Positions 43,195-52,645 of a DNA stretch of 64,000 nt are shown piece by piece. Where the stretch lies: positions 1 to 64,000 of the forward strand of contig SUXD01000003.1 in assembly GCA_015061145.1 (NCBI GenBank), read 5' to 3'. The notes under the pieces were generated by a model that saw only the letters and a program-made list of their open reading frames with translations, ran no database searches and had not been told where the DNA came from. The DNA is from Bacteroidales bacterium (lineage in GTDB: Bacteria; Bacteroidota; Bacteroidia; Bacteroidales; Paludibacteraceae). Both the position numbers and the translations under genes were made by a program. Positions within the stretch are counted from its first letter, which is position 1; each line of letters opens with the position of its first letter.

Positions 43195-44202
43195 ATGAAA
43201 ACTAACACCCCAACACCAATCAACGAAAATCAATTCGTGTTATACCAACTTCCAGAGGAAGAAGGAGTTATACAAGTGATTATTAAAGACGAATCAATAT
43301 GGGCAACGCAAAAGGCGATGGCACAACTCTTTGGTGTTGATAAATCGGGGGTTAGTCGTCACATTTCCAATATTTTAAAGGAAGGAGAATTGAATCCAGA
43401 TACGACTGTTGCAAAAATTGCAACTGTCGTTAATCGAGGTATAAGAGGCGAGGTAGAGGAACGAATTGACTTTTATAATCTTGATATGATTATTTCAGTC
43501 GGTTATCGTGTTAATTCAGCAAAAGCAACAAAATTCCGTATTTGGGCTACAGGTGTGCTAAAAGAATACATCCGAAAAGGCTTTGTCCTTGACGATGCAC
43601 GCCTGAAAAATCTTGGCGGTGGCGGTTACTGGAAGGAACTTATTGAACGCATACGTGACATTCGATCGTCGGAGAAAGTCTTTTTCCGTCAAGTGCTTGA
43701 TATTTACGCCACAAGTATTGACTACGACCCTCGTGCCGAAATTTCCATCGAGTTTTTCAAACGCGTTCAGAACAAGATTCATTTTGCCGTACACGGACAG
43801 ACAGCTGCCGAGGTTATTGTAAACCGCGCCAATGCCGAAAAGGAATTTATGGGACTTACCACATTCGAAGGCGACCGACCGCATTTGAAAGATGCCGTTA
43901 TTGCTAAAAATTATTTGAACGAGAAAGAACTGCGTGCAATGGGACAAATTGTTTCGGGTTATTTGGACTTTGCGGAACGTCAGGCGGAACGCCAACAGAC
44001 AATGACGATGAAGGATTGGGCAATGCATTTGGATAAGATTCTGACTATGAGCGGTGAAAAATTGCTTGAAGGAGCAGGAAATGTTTCTCACCAGCAAGCC
44101 ATTGACCATGCCACAAATGAATACAAGAAATACCAACAACGTACACTCAGCCAAGTCGAGAAAGATTTTCTTGACAACATCAAGACATTGCCTATGAAAT
44201 AG
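43195..44202 (+). CDS. RhuM-family protein
   Basis: A 335-residue protein of the RhuM family. The N-terminal part carries a helix-turn-helix-like segment, ATQKAMAQLFGVDKSGVSRHISNIL, followed by DMIISVGYRVNSAKATKFRIWATGVLKEYI, the characteristic RhuM core. The C-terminal half (about 200-335) is helical. RhuM genes are often found in or near restriction-modification and other mobile loci, and the molecular role is not settled. A 158-base AT-rich gap separates it from the second OLD gene, and its base composition is closer to the chromosome, so it may be a separate cargo. The gap holds no feature I can name. Confidence 0.88.
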   Translation: MKTNTPTPINENQFVLYQLPEEEGVIQVIIKDESIWATQKAMAQLFGVDKSGVSRHISNILKEGELNPDTTVAKIATVVNRGIRGEVEERIDFYNLDMIISVGYRVNSAKATKFRIWATGVLKEYIRKGFVLDDARLKNLGGGGYWKELIERIRDIRSSEKVFFRQVLDIYATSIDYDPRAEISIEFFKRVQNKIHFAVHGQTAAEVIVNRANAEKEFMGLTTFEGDRPHLKDAVIAKNYLNEKELRAMGQIVSGYLDFAERQAERQQTMTMKDWAMHLDKILTMSGEKLLEGAGNVSHQQAIDHATNEYKKYQQRTLSQVEKDFLDNIKTLPMK

Positions 44203-44216
44203 ATGGAAAGATTGCA

Positions 44217-45131
44217 CTATTTCCCTGCCAGCGGTGAATCTTTCTTGTAAGGGACACGGCTTGAGGGGACGACACTTGATGCCGGTTTTACGTTACATTC
44301 CTGGTCGTCGAAAAAGATGTGCGGATTGAACGCCTTGAGAATCATATCTTTGGGTTGTCCTCCAAGAAAAAAGGCTTCATCCACATTCACACCCCATTTT
44401 CTCAGCGTCTTGATGACACGAATGTTAGAGGGGTAGTCGCGTGCAGTCACAATGGCAATTCTGATGAGTTTTCCGCCGCCTTCTATTTTCGATTGTATGT
44501 GCGATAGTGTTTTGATGAATTTAGCGAACGGCCCTTCGTTCAGCGGAATGTCTTGTTTCTCGGCTTCGTTGCGCGCAAATTCTTCCAGCCCGGCTGTCTT
44601 GTATATGAATTCCGATTCTTCTGAGAATATCACGGCATCGGCATCGAAAGCGATGCGCAAAGTGTTTTCGTCAGGCGTGAAACCCGTCGGCGGCTCGTAG
44701 ATGAGGGCTGCTGCGCATTTGCCGGAATCAATGGCTTCTTGGATGTCTTGCTCGTTTTTCGAGAGGAAAAGGTCTATTTTGAACGGCTCGATATATTTGG
44801 CCAGCGATTCGCCGCTCGAAAAAGCTGAACGTGTGATGGGTAGTTTGTAGTGGTCGATAGAGTTGAGCACGCGCAGTCCGGTGTCGGGCGAGTTGCGCGA
44901 CATCACCACCACTTCGATAATTTTCTTTTGCGTTTTTTCGTTCAGTTTCAGTAGCGATTCTATCAGATGGAAAGCAGTGCCTTTCTTGAGCGGTTTGTTT
45001 TCGTTGTCCATCTGGTATTTTTGGTATTCGTCCACACCGTTGCGCACAAAAATATCGTTTTCCTTCTCCAAGTCGAAGAGTGAGCGTGACGAAATGCCTA
45101 CGATAAGTGTGTCTTTGTCGGTTTGCTGCAT
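44217..45131 (-). CDS. 5'-nucleotidase (cytosolic NT5C1-like family)
   Basis: A 304-residue HAD-related nucleotidase. IVGISSRSLFDLEKENDIF, KGTAFHLIESLLKLN, VVVMSRNSPDTGLRVLNSI, RIAFDADAVIFSEESE (the DxD) and AFNPHIFFDDQ are the conserved blocks of the PF06189 family. It would dephosphorylate nucleoside 5'-monophosphates in the cytoplasm. It is the last gene of a probable minus-strand run (CNNM/CBS protein, PepT, ComB, this gene) with gaps of 4, 11 and 21 bases, and it flanks the defence island on the right. Confidence 0.9.
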   Translation of the reverse strand: MQQTDKDTLIVGISSRSLFDLEKENDIFVRNGVDEYQKYQMDNENKPLKKGTAFHLIESLLKLNEKTQKKIIEVVVMSRNSPDTGLRVLNSIDHYKLPITRSAFSSGESLAKYIEPFKIDLFLSKNEQDIQEAIDSGKCAAALIYEPPTGFTPDENTLRIAFDADAVIFSEESEFIYKTAGLEEFARNEAEKQDIPLNEGPFAKFIKTLSHIQSKIEGGGKLIRIAIVTARDYPSNIRVIKTLRKWGVNVDEAFFLGGQPKDMILKAFNPHIFFDDQECNVKPASSVVPSSRVPYKKDSPLAGK

Positions 45132-45152
45132 GAATTCAGATTTCTTGTTGAT

Positions 45153-45878
45153 TTAAATGTTGTTCTTTGTGGCGGCGCGAATAGTTTTTCCGTCAAAAAT
45201 CGGCACTTCTTTGGTCGTGTCAATTTCGATACAGTACGGAATACTGTCGCCGTTTCCGTTTTTGTTGAGTCGCGTGTATTGCGCCACTTTTTTGATGTAT
45301 TCGGGCAAATTGTTTTTTGCAATGTTCCAAAGGTCGATAGCGGCGAGAGCCGAGTCGCAGATGGTGCTGTAGTTCGGGTTCTTAAGTGCAAGTTCGCAGA
45401 CTGCTCCGGCAAAGAGGGTGTCTTCGATGTTGAATTTCCCTTTCCATCCCGAACATAATACCAGAATGTCACAGTTTTTATCCATGGCCCATTCCGTTAC
45501 GGCGGTAAGGTTCAGAAAAGAACCAATGGCAACTCCTTTGCTCTCGGTTGCGGCGTGTATGGCGCGAGTGCCGTTGGTGGTGCAATATACAAGGTTTCGT
45601 CCGCTGATGTTTTCAGCCGAAAAGTTTTGAGGTGAATTGCCAAAGTCGGCTTCAGGCCTTTTCACACCATCCTTTTCCGAAGCTACAAGAAATCCTTTTT
45701 CCTTGTACGCCAAAGCATCGGCGAAGTCAGGAACGGGAACGATTTGGTTCACTCCGTTCACAAAAGCTGCGCAAATGGATGAGGTGGCGCGCAGTACATC
45801 CACAACGATGACAGCAGCGTTAGGATTCTTAAAGTTCGGGTAGTTTTCAAGCGTCAGGCAGACTTCAATTTTGTTCAT
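45153..45878 (-). CDS. comB: 2-phosphosulfolactate phosphatase (ComB)
   Basis: A 241-residue protein matching ComB: VIVVDVLRATSSICAAFVNGV carries the catalytic Asp-rich motif, VYCTTNGTRAIHAA and VLCSGWKGKFNIEDTLFAG are the other conserved blocks. It removes phosphate from 2-phosphosulfolactate, second step of the coenzyme M route in methanogens; in Bacteroidota the pathway context is unclear and may relate to sulfolactate or sulfonolipid metabolism. No companion gene of that pathway is in the window, so the annotated reaction is by homology only. Confidence 0.88.
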   Translation of the reverse strand: MNKIEVCLTLENYPNFKNPNAAVIVVDVLRATSSICAAFVNGVNQIVPVPDFADALAYKEKGFLVASEKDGVKRPEADFGNSPQNFSAENISGRNLVYCTTNGTRAIHAATESKGVAIGSFLNLTAVTEWAMDKNCDILVLCSGWKGKFNIEDTLFAGAVCELALKNPNYSTICDSALAAIDLWNIAKNNLPEYIKKVAQYTRLNKNGNGDSIPYCIEIDTTKEVPIFDGKTIRAATKNNI

Positions 45879-45889
45879 GTCTGAGTTTT

Positions 45890-47119
45890 TTATGCTGTTT
45901 CGTTTGCAGTCAGTTCACTTATTTTCACGATGACATCCACCGCTTTCTCCATCGATTGTACGGGAACATACTCGTAGCGTCCGTGGAAATTATGTCCGCC
46001 AGAAAAAATATTCGGACAAATTAGTCCTTTGAACGATAGTTGGCATCCGTCCGTTCCTCCTCGTATCGGGAGCTCCAACGGTTTCACGCCCACTTGCTCC
46101 ATAGCGCGGTGCGCCAAGCGTACAATGTGCATGTTCGGCTCAATCTTTTCGTACATATTATAATATTGGTCGTGCAGTTCGATGGTGCAGGTGTCGGGGC
46201 CGAATTCGGCGTTTATTTTTCTGCCGAGATGTTCGAATTCTTTTTTACGTCGTTCAAAACGGTCTTTGTCAAAGTCGCGGATAATGTATGTCAGCGTACT
46301 TTTCTCCACAGTGCCGTCGAATTTTATCAGGTGGAAGAAACCTTCGTAACCTTCGGTGTGTTCTGGGGTGTCGTATCGCGGCAGCATGCTGATGAACTGA
46401 TTGGCGATTCGAATGGAGTTCACCATTTTCCCTTTTGCGTATCCAGGATGCACGTTTACACCGTTGAATGTGAGTTTTGCCGAAGCGGCATTGAAATTCT
46501 CGTATTGCAGTTCGCCTACTTGCCCGCCGTCGATGGTGTAAGCCCAGTCAGCATTGAATTGTTCGACATCGAAATGCTCGGCTCCTTGACCGATTTCTTC
46601 GTCGGGAGTGAAGGCTACTCGTATGTTTCCGTGTTTTATTTCGGGGTGAGCGATGAGGTGCTCCATGGCCGACATGATTTCAGCGATGCCGGCTTTGTCG
46701 TCCGAGCCAAGCAGTGTCTTTCCGTTGGTGAGAATCAAATCCTGGCCGATATAATTCTTTATTTCGGGGAAATCGGAAGTGCGCAATACGATATTCTCTT
46801 CTTTGTTTAGCACAATGTCGTTTCCGTCATAGTTGTTCACTATTTGTGGCGTTACTTTCCGTCCTGTCAGTTCGGGACTGGTGTCCATGTGGGCGATGAA
46901 ACCGATGGTAGGCACCTCTTTCCCGCAGTTCGAAGGCAAGGTTGCGGTAAGGTAGCCGTTTTCGTCGAGACGGACATCCGAAAGACCGATATTATTTAAT
47001 TCTTCTGCCAGATAGTTGGCAAAAATCATTTGTCCGGGCGTGCTTGGGTTCAGTCGCGTGCTTTCGTCCGATTGAGTGTCGAAACTCACATACTTAAAGA
47101 ATCTTTCTATCAGTAACAT
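45890..47119 (-). CDS. pepT: Peptidase T (tripeptide aminopeptidase, M20B)
   Basis: A 409-residue zinc aminopeptidase. Conserved blocks are [14 protein letters not shown] (zinc His and Asp), [16 protein letters not shown] (bridging Asp), [16 protein letters not shown] (catalytic Glu pair), [19 protein letters not shown] and the C-terminal [16 protein letters not shown] and [15 protein letters not shown]. It cleaves the N-terminal residue of tripeptides in the cytoplasm. Length is standard. It starts 4 bases after the CNNM/CBS gene. Confidence 0.96.
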   Translation of the reverse strand: MLLIERFFKYVSFDTQSDESTRLNPSTPGQMIFANYLAEELNNIGLSDVRLDENGYLTATLPSNCGKEVPTIGFIAHMDTSPELTGRKVTPQIVNNYDGNDIVLNKEENIVLRTSDFPEIKNYIGQDLILTNGKTLLGSDDKAGIAEIMSAMEHLIAHPEIKHGNIRVAFTPDEEIGQGAEHFDVEQFNADWAYTIDGGQVGELQYENFNAASAKLTFNGVNVHPGYAKGKMVNSIRIANQFISMLPRYDTPEHTEGYEGFFHLIKFDGTVEKSTLTYIIRDFDKDRFERRKKEFEHLGRKINAEFGPDTCTIELHDQYYNMYEKIEPNMHIVRLAHRAMEQVGVKPLELPIRGGTDGCQLSFKGLICPNIFSGGHNFHGRYEYVPVQSMEKAVDVIVKISELTANETA

Positions 47120-47123
47120 GGCT

Positions 47124-48188
47124 TTATTGTTTTTCTGTCGCGTTCAGTTGTTGCTCGTTTTTTTTCTGAATTTCCTCCCATTGCTCTTTGGCAAGCTCCT
47201 GCATGTCAGCCACTTCGTCTTTTTCATCCATGATCTCGAAACCGAGCATCGATTCAATCACATCCTCCATGGTGACAATGCCACGGAGAGAACCGTATTC
47301 GTCGATGATGATGGATATGTGCTCTTTTTTCTCCAGCAGTTTCTCCCAGATATTCGAAACAGTTTCGTTTTCGGGGAATGAGAGTATCGGACGGGAGAGT
47401 TCCTTCAGTTTTTTGTCGGAATGATTGTCTGTTATTTCTTCCAGAATTTCTTGTTTCAGTACATATCCGGTGATAAAGTCGTCTTTGTCGTCGTCGTAAA
47501 TAGGTATGCGCGAGAATTTGCCGAAATCCTCAGAATCATAAAATTCTTTCAGTGTCATGCCGCTGTCTGCCATTGTCACTACAACCGAGGGCGTCATAAT
47601 TTCGTGAGCGGTTATCTCGTCGAGGCGCAGCAGACTCTGAATCATTTTGTTTTCCTCTTTCTCCAAAACACCTTCTTCGGCGCCTGTAGTCACTATGGCA
47701 GCCACATCTTCGCGGCTCACAGTGGCAGAAGTGCTGCCTTTGGCTATGTTTTTGGTAAGTTTTTCAATTAGCAAGACAAGTGGATAGGTGATGAATACAT
47801 ACAATCGTATGATTTTTGAGGCAGGAATAGCCAAATTTCTCCAATAGTATGATGCGATTGTTTTAGGCAATATTTCCGAAAAGAACAGAATCAGTACGGT
47901 GAATATGCCGGAAACTATGCCCACGCCCACACTGTTGAATATTTGGGCAGCTTGAGAGCCCACCAATGATGCACCTACGGTGTTGGCGATGGTGTTAATT
48001 GTCAGAATGGCCGAGATGGGTCGGTCAATGTTCAGTTTCATGTTTTTCAGCAGTTCCCAGCCTTTCTTGTTTTGCGCTTCGAGCGAAACGATGAATGAAA
48101 GCGGGGTGGAAAGCAGAACGGCTTCCAGAAGTGAGCAGAGCGCCGAAATGGTGAGCGACAATGCCATATAAATAGCGATAGTTCCCAT
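47124..48188 (-). CDS. CNNM/CBS-domain membrane protein (CorC/HlyC family)
   Basis: A 354-residue protein: a CNNM transmembrane domain with about four helices ([56 protein letters not shown]), then a CBS pair ([20 protein letters not shown] and [22 protein letters not shown]) and a short charged tail. Members are linked to magnesium or other divalent cation transport; the hemolysin name is historical. A longer frame runs 22 codons upstream, but [13 protein letters not shown] is the normal start. Confidence 0.9.
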   Translation of the reverse strand: MGTIAIYMALSLTISALCSLLEAVLLSTPLSFIVSLEAQNKKGWELLKNMKLNIDRPISAILTINTIANTVGASLVGSQAAQIFNSVGVGIVSGIFTVLILFFSEILPKTIASYYWRNLAIPASKIIRLYVFITYPLVLLIEKLTKNIAKGSTSATVSREDVAAIVTTGAEEGVLEKEENKMIQSLLRLDEITAHEIMTPSVVVTMADSGMTLKEFYDSEDFGKFSRIPIYDDDKDDFITGYVLKQEILEEITDNHSDKKLKELSRPILSFPENETVSNIWEKLLEKKEHISIIIDEYGSLRGIVTMEDVIESMLGFEIMDEKDEVADMQELAKEQWEEIQKKNEQQLNATEKQ

Positions 48189-48528
48189 GATTATAGTTGT
48201 AATAAGTTTGGCGCAATGATGTCCATTGCACAATAAGATTGAACGAAAATACAAGATTTGTGATTCGCCTCGGCAAGTTGAAAGGCGAAAAGTTTTTTTG
48301 GGGCTATATACGGTTGCCCCTCAGGGTGATCATCTGTGTCGTTTTTCATTTAAAATAGTGAAATGAAATATTTTTACAAATATAATGTAATTTTGACATA
48401 TACGTATGAAGAATAAGCTTTTTTTGTTTCTGATGCAATTATTGGCAACTTAAATTTGTGAGTTAAATAGTTTTTAGTATTTTTGAAATTTGAATAAAAT
48501 GTATCAAAATGATAGCAATTTTTCGCCT
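48189..48528. other. Gene-free stretch with a promoter and short structure
   Basis: About 340 bases between divergent starts. A GGGGC/GCCCC hairpin lies at about 48300-48320, a TAATTTTG word at 48388-48395 precedes a 15-codon leader-like frame (48406-48453, MKNKLFLFLMQLLAT), and the promoter of the next gene is at 48455-48485. Nothing else is recognised. Confidence 0.5.
48455..48485 (+). promoter_or_regulatory. Promoter of the large secreted protein gene
   Basis: TTTG (48455-48458), 19-base spacer, TATTTTTG (48478-48485), 43 bases before the ATG at 48529. Confidence 0.75.
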
Positions 48529-51500
48529 ATGAAAAAAAATATACTTAGATTGCTTGCATGGACAGTGTTTGCTATAGGGGCAGTGATGCCGTCTTATGCA
48601 GCAGATTATGCGGGACTGACATTGGTGGAAGGTCCATTTTATATTCGTAATGGTCATAGTCAGAATGAATATTTGTATGCATCAGGAAATTATGTGTACG
48701 GTAATGGTACATACACTCCGCAAAATGGAACAGATACTGACTATTTGTGGAATATATGGACAGACGGCAATCTGTATTACATAGAGAATGTCGGTACGAC
48801 TTTGTTTATGAATACGGAACATTTCGGAGATTATATTAATAATAACGGTAATAATAACAGTCTTGAAGTTAAATCTTGGACTGGCGATCAAACAAATTAT
48901 TTTGCGTTTACGTTGCCGGGATATACACCAGGCAACAGAGCGGATGGTGAGACAGTTACTACTCAAATTAGGGAGCAGCGTGGCACCTATGGCGACCGTC
49001 CGTTGCATAATGGTGTTGATATAGGGACCTTTAATGCTTCGAGTGCAACAAACAAAGTTTATTTTACGGACAATAATTACGGATGGGGCACTAAAAACTG
49101 GGTTTTCGTGAAATCATCTGCAACTTTTGCCCTTTCTGCCGAAACTGGTTGTTGGAACGCTGCGCTCAATGGTCGTACTGGTGGTGCCGACGTTAAACTC
49201 TCGTGGAATAGAGCAGGCAATTATAACATAACGGGCGATTTGGGCAATATCTCAGTTTCCAATACCGAGAGTTCACACACATTCAGAAGTGTGGCAGCTG
49301 GTACATATAATGTAACGATTACCGATGCAAGCGATGCCTCCAAAACGGTTTCAACCACAGTGACGGTTAATAATTCATTGACAGCATGCCCCAAGCAGAC
49401 GCTTAAAATCACAGCATCGGCTTGCTGGGACAAAACTACCAATGACGGACTCCTTACCTTTTCGTGGAATGATGTAGGCTTGCCGTCGTATCGTTTGCAG
49501 CGCATGGAGCATGCAGGAGGTGGCTCCGTAATAAGCGAAGTGACCGTGAATGGCGAAACAAGCTATACCTTTGAGCATCTTGCATCAGGCACCTATTATT
49601 ATCGTGTGATAGATGCGGCTGGAAATGAAGATGTGGTCAACAATTCAAATATTATCAGTATTCCGGTATCTTCCACCTTTTGCGTGTCGTGTACGCCTGA
49701 GCGTATAACTCTCAGTCTGAACCAGCCGCTTTGTGTGGGAAGCAGCGGTACTATCGCATCGGCAAGAGTGTACCCTGGCAGTGCCAATAGTAATGTCACA
49801 TGGAGTATTTCGGGAAGCGGAGCTACCATCAATGCAGCTTCTGGAGCGCTCTCGGCAACAGCAGCCGGAACGGTCATTGTGACGGCAACATCAACGATTG
49901 ACCCCACCATTTCTGCTTCAATGAGCGTGCCTATCCGTGCGGCAGGCAACTGCGATGTGACTGATACGAAAACTTCAGATGGCATCACGCTGTCCATAGC
50001 GGGTGATGACATCGCTTCTTGTTTGGGCGAAACGAAAACATTCAATTTGACAACCTCCGGCACACTTTCTGGCGGAAAGTATGTATGGTATGTATATGAT
50101 TCCAATGTTTATTCATGGAAAAAAGAGTCGGAGGTTTCTGACTATAAAAATCCCATAACTAATGTAGGCGGCACCTATACCGTGATGGCCGACAACCGTC
50201 GCCATTATGTGCAGTATGAAGCTGATAACGGTACGGTGCTGGCGCGATCTAATGAGGTGACGCTCAGGGCTGCCCCTTGTTGCTCGGTAGACGAGAGCGG
50301 AAATACAACTGGCGAAGATATGTATTCGCAAAGCTTTGACAGCCAGAATTTGGGTGAAATTTCGGTCGGAGATTACCAATATACAACTTCATCGGCTGTG
50401 AATGACGGATATTATGCTTTGCTAAAAACTGTCGGAGGTGCTTTCTCTGGCTGGAATCAAACGGTGAATGAGCATACAGGCAACAATGGCCACATGCTGG
50501 TGATAAATGCGTACAACGGTGGAAACGCTCCGCATAGAATCACCTTGCCAAACGGCAAAGAGGCTACATTGGCTTTCCAAACAGATGTGGATTCGCCTTG
50601 CGAAAATGCGACGGTGGATTTCTCCACTTGGTTTACCAATATCTGCCGTTCTGGTGGCAGCGACTGTGGTGAACCGATTCAGTTGACTTATACAGTGCAA
50701 GGACGAATAAAAAATACAGATCAGTGGGAAGAAGTGGATGTGAGCGCGTTGAACTCTGACGAGATACCGAGCAGTACATCAGCGCAATGGCAAAAGACCA
50801 ACACTTCATTCTCTACACAGGAGTATGAAACATTGAGGGTTTCTATATATGCCCGTTTGGGAGCTACAGATGCAGGAAATGACTTTGCTATAGACGATAT
50901 TTCTATCAAGTCTTGTGCGCCGCAAGTGTATCTGTATGCCGATCCAGAAAAATATCAGACTGACGTTGCGATGTGTGAGGATAAAATTGTGAGCCTTACT
51001 CCAAAGTCACCGATTGATTTGACGGAACTTTACAACCCCTTGTATTATATGTTGCAAAAATTCAATCCGGCAACCAATTCCTGGGAACCTGTTACCTATA
51101 CCGTAGGCGGACAGGCTGTTACAGACGAAAATGGCATCACGAATCCGCATACAAATCCTATTCCTGTGTTTGAGGTGAATACGGCCGACCTTGCAGCTGG
51201 CGAACATGAATATCGCGTGTTGGCAGGTAACAGCTATGATGCTGTGAGAGTGCTCGGAAACGGCGGTACGCCGACAGCGGTTAACTGTCAGCTATATACG
51301 GCTACCAATGTGTCTAAAGTAATTAAAAGCACCTTGTCGGTGACCGAAGATAAGAGCATGTCGGTTTGCGAAGGCAGCGAAGTGGATTTGAATGTATCTG
51401 CCACTACACCTTGGGGAACACTTAAAGAGTGGAAATGGCTTGATGGAGGCAAAGAGAGCACCACAGTGCTCTGTACAAGTGCTGCTCCTGCCGATGCTTG

Positions 51501-51867
51501 CTCTATCAGCGGAACAAATGCTACATATAGTACAATAGCCGAGGGCAGCGGAACAAAACAATATACATTTGTGGCTACCGACCAATATAACTGTACGAAA
51601 ACAACTACATTCTCTGTCACGCCATCTACGCCTAAATACAGTTTTACGCAAGATAAGGAGATTTGTAATGGAGAGTCTGCTGTATTGCGCATGGACTTTG
51701 TTGATTCGGAGGCGCCCTATACTTTCGTATTCTCCGACGGAACAAATAACGAGAATATTACAACAAGCAGCAATCCATGGACACGTACAGTTACACCTGC
51801 ATCAACTACAACTTATAGTGTACGCAGTGTTCGCGACAAGAATTGCGGCATGCAAGAAGATAATTAA
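48529..51867 (+). CDS. Large secreted multidomain protein with Ig-like repeats, apparently C-terminally truncated
   Basis: A 1112-residue protein. Signal peptide at 1-25 (KNILRLLAWTVFAIGAVMPSYAA). An N-terminal domain of about 190 residues may bind a ligand; then a fibronectin/PKD-like segment, a BIG2-type Ig domain (LSLNQPLCVGSSGTIASA...GTVIVTATS), a lectin-like or jelly-roll region with a CGEPIQLTYTVQGR core, and further PKD-like domains (VTEDKSMSVCEGSEVDLNV, SFTQDKEICNGESAVL). The chain stops in the middle of such a repeat (TVTPASTTTYSVRSVRDKNC then GMQEDN), with no T9SS sorting domain where one would be expected. Upstream in-frame ATG and TTG codons extend the frame, but the ATG at 48529 gives a proper signal peptide. 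Likely a surface or adhesion protein; no enzyme motif found. Confidence 0.72.
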   Translation: MKKNILRLLAWTVFAIGAVMPSYAADYAGLTLVEGPFYIRNGHSQNEYLYASGNYVYGNGTYTPQNGTDTDYLWNIWTDGNLYYIENVGTTLFMNTEHFGDYINNNGNNNSLEVKSWTGDQTNYFAFTLPGYTPGNRADGETVTTQIREQRGTYGDRPLHNGVDIGTFNASSATNKVYFTDNNYGWGTKNWVFVKSSATFALSAETGCWNAALNGRTGGADVKLSWNRAGNYNITGDLGNISVSNTESSHTFRSVAAGTYNVTITDASDASKTVSTTVTVNNSLTACPKQTLKITASACWDKTTNDGLLTFSWNDVGLPSYRLQRMEHAGGGSVISEVTVNGETSYTFEHLASGTYYYRVIDAAGNEDVVNNSNIISIPVSSTFCVSCTPERITLSLNQPLCVGSSGTIASARVYPGSANSNVTWSISGSGATINAASGALSATAAGTVIVTATSTIDPTISASMSVPIRAAGNCDVTDTKTSDGITLSIAGDDIASCLGETKTFNLTTSGTLSGGKYVWYVYDSNVYSWKKESEVSDYKNPITNVGGTYTVMADNRRHYVQYEADNGTVLARSNEVTLRAAPCCSVDESGNTTGEDMYSQSFDSQNLGEISVGDYQYTTSSAVNDGYYALLKTVGGAFSGWNQTVNEHTGNNGHMLVINAYNGGNAPHRITLPNGKEATLAFQTDVDSPCENATVDFSTWFTNICRSGGSDCGEPIQLTYTVQGRIKNTDQWEEVDVSALNSDEIPSSTSAQWQKTNTSFSTQEYETLRVSIYARLGATDAGNDFAIDDISIKSCAPQVYLYADPEKYQTDVAMCEDKIVSLTPKSPIDLTELYNPLYYMLQKFNPATNSWEPVTYTVGGQAVTDENGITNPHTNPIPVFEVNTADLAAGEHEYRVLAGNSYDAVRVLGNGGTPTAVNCQLYTATNVSKVIKSTLSVTEDKSMSVCEGSEVDLNVSATTPWGTLKEWKWLDGGKESTTVLCTSAAPADACSISGTNATYSTIAEGSGTKQYTFVATDQYNCTKTTTFSVTPSTPKYSFTQDKEICNGESAVLRMDFVDSEAPYTFVFSDGTNNENITTSSNPWTRTVTPASTTTYSVRSVRDKNCGMQEDN

Positions 51868-51888
51868 ACAAAATGATAATATATTGAA

Positions 51889-52575
51889 ATGAAGAAAACG
51901 GATATTATTACGATTGTGGTAGTGTTGGCAGTGTTGGGCATTTTCGCTTTTGTGCCGTCAGCGCTCAATTGGTTCGAAAATACTACAAAAGAGCATGGTA
52001 TGGTGATGAGTTTCTTTAAATTTGCCATACTGGGAACATTCGGCGAAATGCTGGCTTTGCGTATTCGAAAAGGCGTTTATTGTGAAACTGGTTTTGGATT
52101 GTTGCCCAAAATGCTTGTTTGGGGTGTGCTTGGCGTTGTCATTGCGTCGGCTATGACGATATTTAAAACGGGTACGCAAGCGCTGTTGGCTGGCGGTTTT
52201 GGCATAACAAATGCTCCTTTATGGTTTGCAGGCTCATTGTCGTGGGGGAAATTCTTTGTGGCGTTGTGCATCAGTGTGCTGATGAATACGCTTTTTGCGC
52301 CTGTTTTTATGACTTTCCACAAGATAACAGATATTCATATCGCCGAGACAGGCGGAACATTGGGCGGTTTCTTCTCAAAAATGATTCCTGCGCAGGATAT
52401 TTTGGCAAACAAGATTAATTGGGATGTTCAATACGGCTTTGTATTTAAGAAAACAATACCTTTGTTCTGGTATCCTGCACATACCATCACATTCTTGTTG
52501 CCAGGCACATATCAAGTGGTGTTCGCAGCTTTCCTTGGCGTGGTGTTAGGGTTGATATTAAGCATTAAGAAATAA
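51889..52575 (+). CDS. Mpv17/PMP22-like membrane protein
   Basis: A 228-residue membrane protein with four or more helices (about 5-24, 70-95, 115-135, 195-225). The segments KMLVWGVLGVVIASAMTIFKTG, FFVALCISVLMNTLFAPVFMTFHKITD and FWYPAHTITFLLPGTYQVVFAAFLGVVLGLILSI recall Mpv17/PMP22-related proteins found in Bacteroidota. The role in bacteria is not known. It starts 21 bases after the truncated secreted protein and may be transcribed with it. Confidence 0.6.
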   Translation: MKKTDIITIVVVLAVLGIFAFVPSALNWFENTTKEHGMVMSFFKFAILGTFGEMLALRIRKGVYCETGFGLLPKMLVWGVLGVVIASAMTIFKTGTQALLAGGFGITNAPLWFAGSLSWGKFFVALCISVLMNTLFAPVFMTFHKITDIHIAETGGTLGGFFSKMIPAQDILANKINWDVQYGFVFKKTIPLFWYPAHTITFLLPGTYQVVFAAFLGVVLGLILSIKK

Positions 52576-52600
52576 AAACAAAATACGCATAACGCATGCA

Positions 52601-52632
52601 AAAAAAAGAAAGACGATCGTCTTTCTTTTTTT
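52601..52632. terminator. Bidirectional terminator
   Basis: A perfect palindrome centred on GACGATCGTC with AAAGAAA/TTTCTTT flanks and A and T runs on both sides, between convergent genes. Confidence 0.88.
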
Positions 52633-52645
52633 TGCTTAGAATCGA

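Noticed and set aside
34500..44216. Classical type I restriction system
   Set aside because: Methylase and specificity genes are present, but no HsdR with helicase motifs is found on either strand; the nuclease domain is fused to the methylase instead.
34490..44230. Integrated prophage or transposon as carrier of the defence genes
   Set aside because: No integrase, transposase, phage structural gene, tRNA target or flanking repeat was seen at either border.
48406..48453. 15-codon frame resembling a signal peptide before the large secreted protein
   Set aside because: Too short to support as a gene; it ends at the -33 element of the real promoter. It may be a remnant.
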